DNA of 42,865 nucleotides, from positions 1-42,865 of the forward strand of contig CADAPC010000026.1 of assembly GCA_902789725.1 (NCBI GenBank), given 5' to 3'. The notes under the pieces are model-generated. The model searched no databases, had not been told where the DNA came from, and saw nothing but the letters and a program-made list of their open reading frames with translations. Made by a program: the position numbers and the translations under genes. Shown here piece by piece: positions 40,937 to 42,865 of this stretch (the stretch's first letter is position 1; every line of letters begins with the position of its first letter). Origin of the DNA: an uncultured Bacteroidales bacterium. Its GTDB lineage: Bacteria > Bacteroidota > Bacteroidia > Bacteroidales > Bacteroidaceae.

Positions 40937-40964
40937 CACCAAATTTATAAGTTAATCGAAAAAA

Positions 40965-42440
40965 ATGGCAAAGAATACTTCGCTCCAGAATGTGCAGGAA
41001 ATTGTAATGGCGACTTCGGATAAAACAGAGCTGACACACAAGGCTGCAATGTTAAAAGAAGGCACTCTCCGAAAGATTGCCCCAAAGGTTTACACGACTA
41101 ATATGGATGAAGCTCCAGAGACTATTATAAAGAGAAATCTGTTTTATGTGTTGGGACAATTATATCCACATGCGGTCATAAGCCATCGTTCAGCCTACGA
41201 ACTGAAGCCTACTGCTGACGGCGATATATTTCTAACATATACATACACCAAGAATGTCTCTTTACCTGGTGTCACCGTCCACTTGATGCAGGGACCAATG
41301 GGAACAGCACATGATATGCCTTTCATTGAGAATCTTTATATTTCCAGTGCAGAACGCAGAGCACTTGAAAACCTACAGAAAGGTCGTGCCCGCAACAGCG
41401 TGTCCAAGTGTTTACCTCGGACTTATATAGAAGAAATGCTGGAACGCATACTTCAAGTAAATGGTGAGACGGGATTAAACACCTTCCGTGACAAAGCACG
41501 AAATATTGCTACCGAGTTAGGCATGGATGCTGAGTTTGATGTCCTCAATGCTATAATAGGAGCCCTTCTTTCTACTAAGCCATCTGGAGTCCTCTCCTCT
41601 GCAAGTGCTATAGCAAGAGCAAAAGGTGAACCTTTTGACGATGGGAGGGTGAAGTTATTCAAAACATTATTTGAAACACTTCATGGAGAGCAATTTCCAT
41701 TCATTGATGAACCGAATGTGGAGAATGCAGCATTCCGCAATTTCGCTTTCTTTGAAAGTTACTTCTCCAATTATATAGAGGGTACGGAATTTGAGATAGA
41801 AGATGCCAGACAAATCATTGAAACAGGTCAGCCCATGCCTGCACGTAATGCAGACTCACACGATGTGCTTGGAACCTTCCAATTGGTGGCCAGTCGAAGG
41901 GAAATGCGCCGCACACCATCATCCTCTGACGAATTGATAGAATTATTACAGGATCGTCACCGTATCATGATGGCTGCGCGTCCTGACAAGGAGCCAGGAA
42001 TGTTCAAAATGCAAAACAACCATGCAGGAGACACGCATTTTGTAGATTGTACCCTCGTTAGAGGCACCCTACGGAAAGGATATGAATACTATCAGGCACT
42101 GGAGCATCCTTTTGCCCGGTCACTCTTCATGCTTTTCATGGTGAGCGAGGTTCATCCTTTCAACGACGGTAATGGAAGAATATCGCGCGTTATGATGAAT
42201 GCTGAACTGGTCGCAGCTGACCAGTCAAAGATAATCATTCCCACTGTTTTCCGTGAAGATTACCTCAATGCCTTACGCAGGTTGACACGCAGGGGCGATC
42301 CAAGCGTGATTATTCGGGCATTGTCAAGAGTCCGACAATTCAGTGCTAACATTACAGGTGATGATTTTGATGCAACTCGCAAATATCTTGAAGAATGTAA
42401 TGCTTTCAAGGATGGAGATGGCTATATTCTTAGATTCTAA
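40965..42440 (+). CDS. Fic-domain AMP/NMP-transferase with AbiEi-like winged-helix N-terminus
   Basis: A 491-residue protein. The C-terminal Fic domain has the complete active motif HPFNDGNGR (H397-R405), which transfers AMP or another nucleotide part onto a target protein side chain. An inhibitory helix motif S-x3-E-G is seen before it (SNYIEG, 268-273); its glutamate would block ATP binding, so the enzyme is self-inhibited by its own N-terminal part (class II arrangement). The first 90 residues (LTHKAAMLKEGTLRKIAPKVYTT and HAVISHRSAYEL) resemble the winged-helix AbiEi-type antitoxin fold. The fusion may therefore bind DNA or a partner and regulate itself. It stands alone with a promoter. 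Confidence 0.88.
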   Translation: MAKNTSLQNVQEIVMATSDKTELTHKAAMLKEGTLRKIAPKVYTTNMDEAPETIIKRNLFYVLGQLYPHAVISHRSAYELKPTADGDIFLTYTYTKNVSLPGVTVHLMQGPMGTAHDMPFIENLYISSAERRALENLQKGRARNSVSKCLPRTYIEEMLERILQVNGETGLNTFRDKARNIATELGMDAEFDVLNAIIGALLSTKPSGVLSSASAIARAKGEPFDDGRVKLFKTLFETLHGEQFPFIDEPNVENAAFRNFAFFESYFSNYIEGTEFEIEDARQIIETGQPMPARNADSHDVLGTFQLVASRREMRRTPSSSDELIELLQDRHRIMMAARPDKEPGMFKMQNNHAGDTHFVDCTLVRGTLRKGYEYYQALEHPFARSLFMLFMVSEVHPFNDGNGRISRVMMNAELVAADQSKIIIPTVFREDYLNALRRLTRRGDPSVIIRALSRVRQFSANITGDDFDATRKYLEECNAFKDGDGYILRF

Positions 42441-42644
42441 ATTTTCTATGATTCATTTTCTACGAGTAGTCAATAAAGGAGACATTGAACAGAAAGAATA
42501 ACCACCACAGAAAGTATTGGTATTATCGGACTTTTTTGGGGGGTAAAACATTTGCATAAGTTCAGATAGTAAGCCGGAAAAATCATCATAAAGAAAACGT
42601 ATGTAGCTAAACAATATTTATAGAGACTATCTGAAAACAAGAAC

Positions 42645-42686
42645 AGACTTCTATGGCAAACATGCTATGGAAGTCTTTTCTTTTTT
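42645..42686 (+). terminator. Hairpin with T-run downstream of the Fic gene
   Basis: AGACTTC (42645-42651) pairs with GAAGTCT (42670-42676). An inner GCA/TGC pairing extends it, and TTTCTTTTTT follows. It is 200 bases after the Fic stop. Confidence 0.5.
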
Positions 42687-42743
42687 ACATAACCATTCAC
42701 CTTCTATCCTGATTTTCTGTAAAAAGACACGAAAGTCGAGAAT

Positions 42744-42759
42744 ATCGACAAGTGTCGAT
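42744..42759. promoter_or_regulatory. Palindrome ATCGACA-AG-TGTCGAT, operator candidate
   Basis: A perfect 7+7 inverted repeat with a 2-base spacer, 33 bases upstream of the XRE -7 box. This is the size and place of an operator for an XRE dimer. Confidence 0.5.
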
Positions 42760-42791
42760 TTTGTATGCACAATCAAACAGTCAAACAAGTG

Positions 42792-42799
42792 TAACTTTG
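42792..42799 (+). promoter_or_regulatory. Promoter -7 element of the XRE gene
   Basis: TAACTTTG lies 8 bases ahead of the XRE start codon, so the transcript would be nearly leaderless. TTTG at 42760-42763 is 28 bases upstream, longer than ideal. Confidence 0.6.
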
Positions 42800-42807
42800 C
42801 AAAACAA

Positions 42808-42865
42808 ATGAAAATCAGAATAGGATATATCATCAAGAAATACCGTGAAGCCCACAATTATGATC
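42808..42865 (+). CDS. XRE-family regulator, N-terminal part (cut by window end)
   Basis: The first 19 residues, MKIRIGYIIKKYREAHNYD, match the opening of a helix-turn-helix XRE/Cro regulator (helix 1 with I-K-K-Y-R-E). The gene continues outside the window. A palindrome and promoter directly upstream fit an autoregulated gene. Confidence 0.7.
   Translation, partial: MKIRIGYIIKKYREAHNYD

Larger units (their letters stand above)
40236..40964. other. Non-coding stretch between the exported protein and the Fic gene
   Basis: No gene is visible in this 730-base stretch. It contains a hairpin with T-runs at 40327-40367, a possible tRNA-derived scar at 40440-40465, a TGTAACAC-AAAA-TGTAACAC direct repeat near 40516, a minus-strand TATAATTTTG promoter-like site near 40600, and the Fic promoter at its right end. 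The right half is much more AT-rich than the core genes. Confidence 0.6.
42441..42807. other. Intergenic region between the Fic and XRE genes
   Basis: No gene is supported; a 68-residue minus-strand ORF here shows no family features. The region holds a T-rich hairpin (42645-42686), a 7+7 palindrome (42744-42759) and the XRE promoter. Confidence 0.6.

Overview
The window looks like a chromosome segment of a gut or rumen type member of the Bacteroidales, closest in flavour to Prevotella and its relatives. Three things point there. Promoters have the Bacteroidetes form TTTG-N20-TAnnTTTG with no Shine-Dalgarno boxes. A cluster of secreted GH43, GH8, GH97 and GH31 enzymes targets plant cell wall. 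Several proteins belong to families typical of this order (DUF4831, DUF4250, the PspC-type stress protein, a PadR regulator paired with membrane proteins). No rRNA or intact tRNA gene, CRISPR array, SusC/SusD pair, integrase or transposase was recognised. All calls come from reading the sequence and recalled family knowledge; no database search was made.

Region 1 (1-4.3 kb, + strand) is a tightly packed run: the end of an SDR dehydrogenase, a broken maltose-type O-acetyltransferase, an MBL-fold hydrolase, an FKBP isomerase, a ferritin-like protein, an aminotransferase and a GNAT acetyltransferase. Region 2 (4.3-7 kb) starts with repeat-rich DNA that hides a small minus-strand gene with its own terminator and a duplicated promoter, one copy apparently dead. 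MscS and HAD phosphatase genes follow. Region 3 (7-15.7 kb, - strand) is a four-gene xylan/xylo-oligosaccharide operon led by an unusual GH43-CBM6-GH43-CBM6 protein, then a GH8 Rex-type exo-oligoxylanase, GH97 and GH31. It has its own promoter with repeated motifs upstream. Region 4 (15.9-21.2 kb) holds an MFS transporter, a small secreted protein made of 17-residue repeats, aquaporin Z, a DUF4831 protein and Nnr.

Region 5 (21.4-26.9 kb) is core housekeeping: hpt-adk-obgE and a PgeF-type protein that seems to lack an internal block, then a HAD/Nudix pair and two small divergent genes. Region 6 (27-32.9 kb) holds a lipoprotein carboxylesterase, a RelA/SpoT-type synthetase followed by an HD phosphohydrolase, and a secreted SGNH esterase. 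Region 7 (33-36.2 kb) is a PadR / membrane protein / PspC operon.

Region 8 (36.2 kb to the end) is accessory in character. It contains a large nested palindrome, a Nudix/NrtR remnant, a macro-like protein with a small basic protein and a VWA protein, a secreted carboxypeptidase-regulatory-like protein beside a related remnant, a possible tRNA-derived attachment scar, a Fic protein with an AbiEi-like N-terminus, and the start of an XRE regulator.

The best candidates for under-described biology are the RelA/SpoT-HD gene pair, the double GH43-CBM6 enzyme with its upstream repeat motifs, the macro-like/VWA cluster, and the wHTH-Fic fusion.
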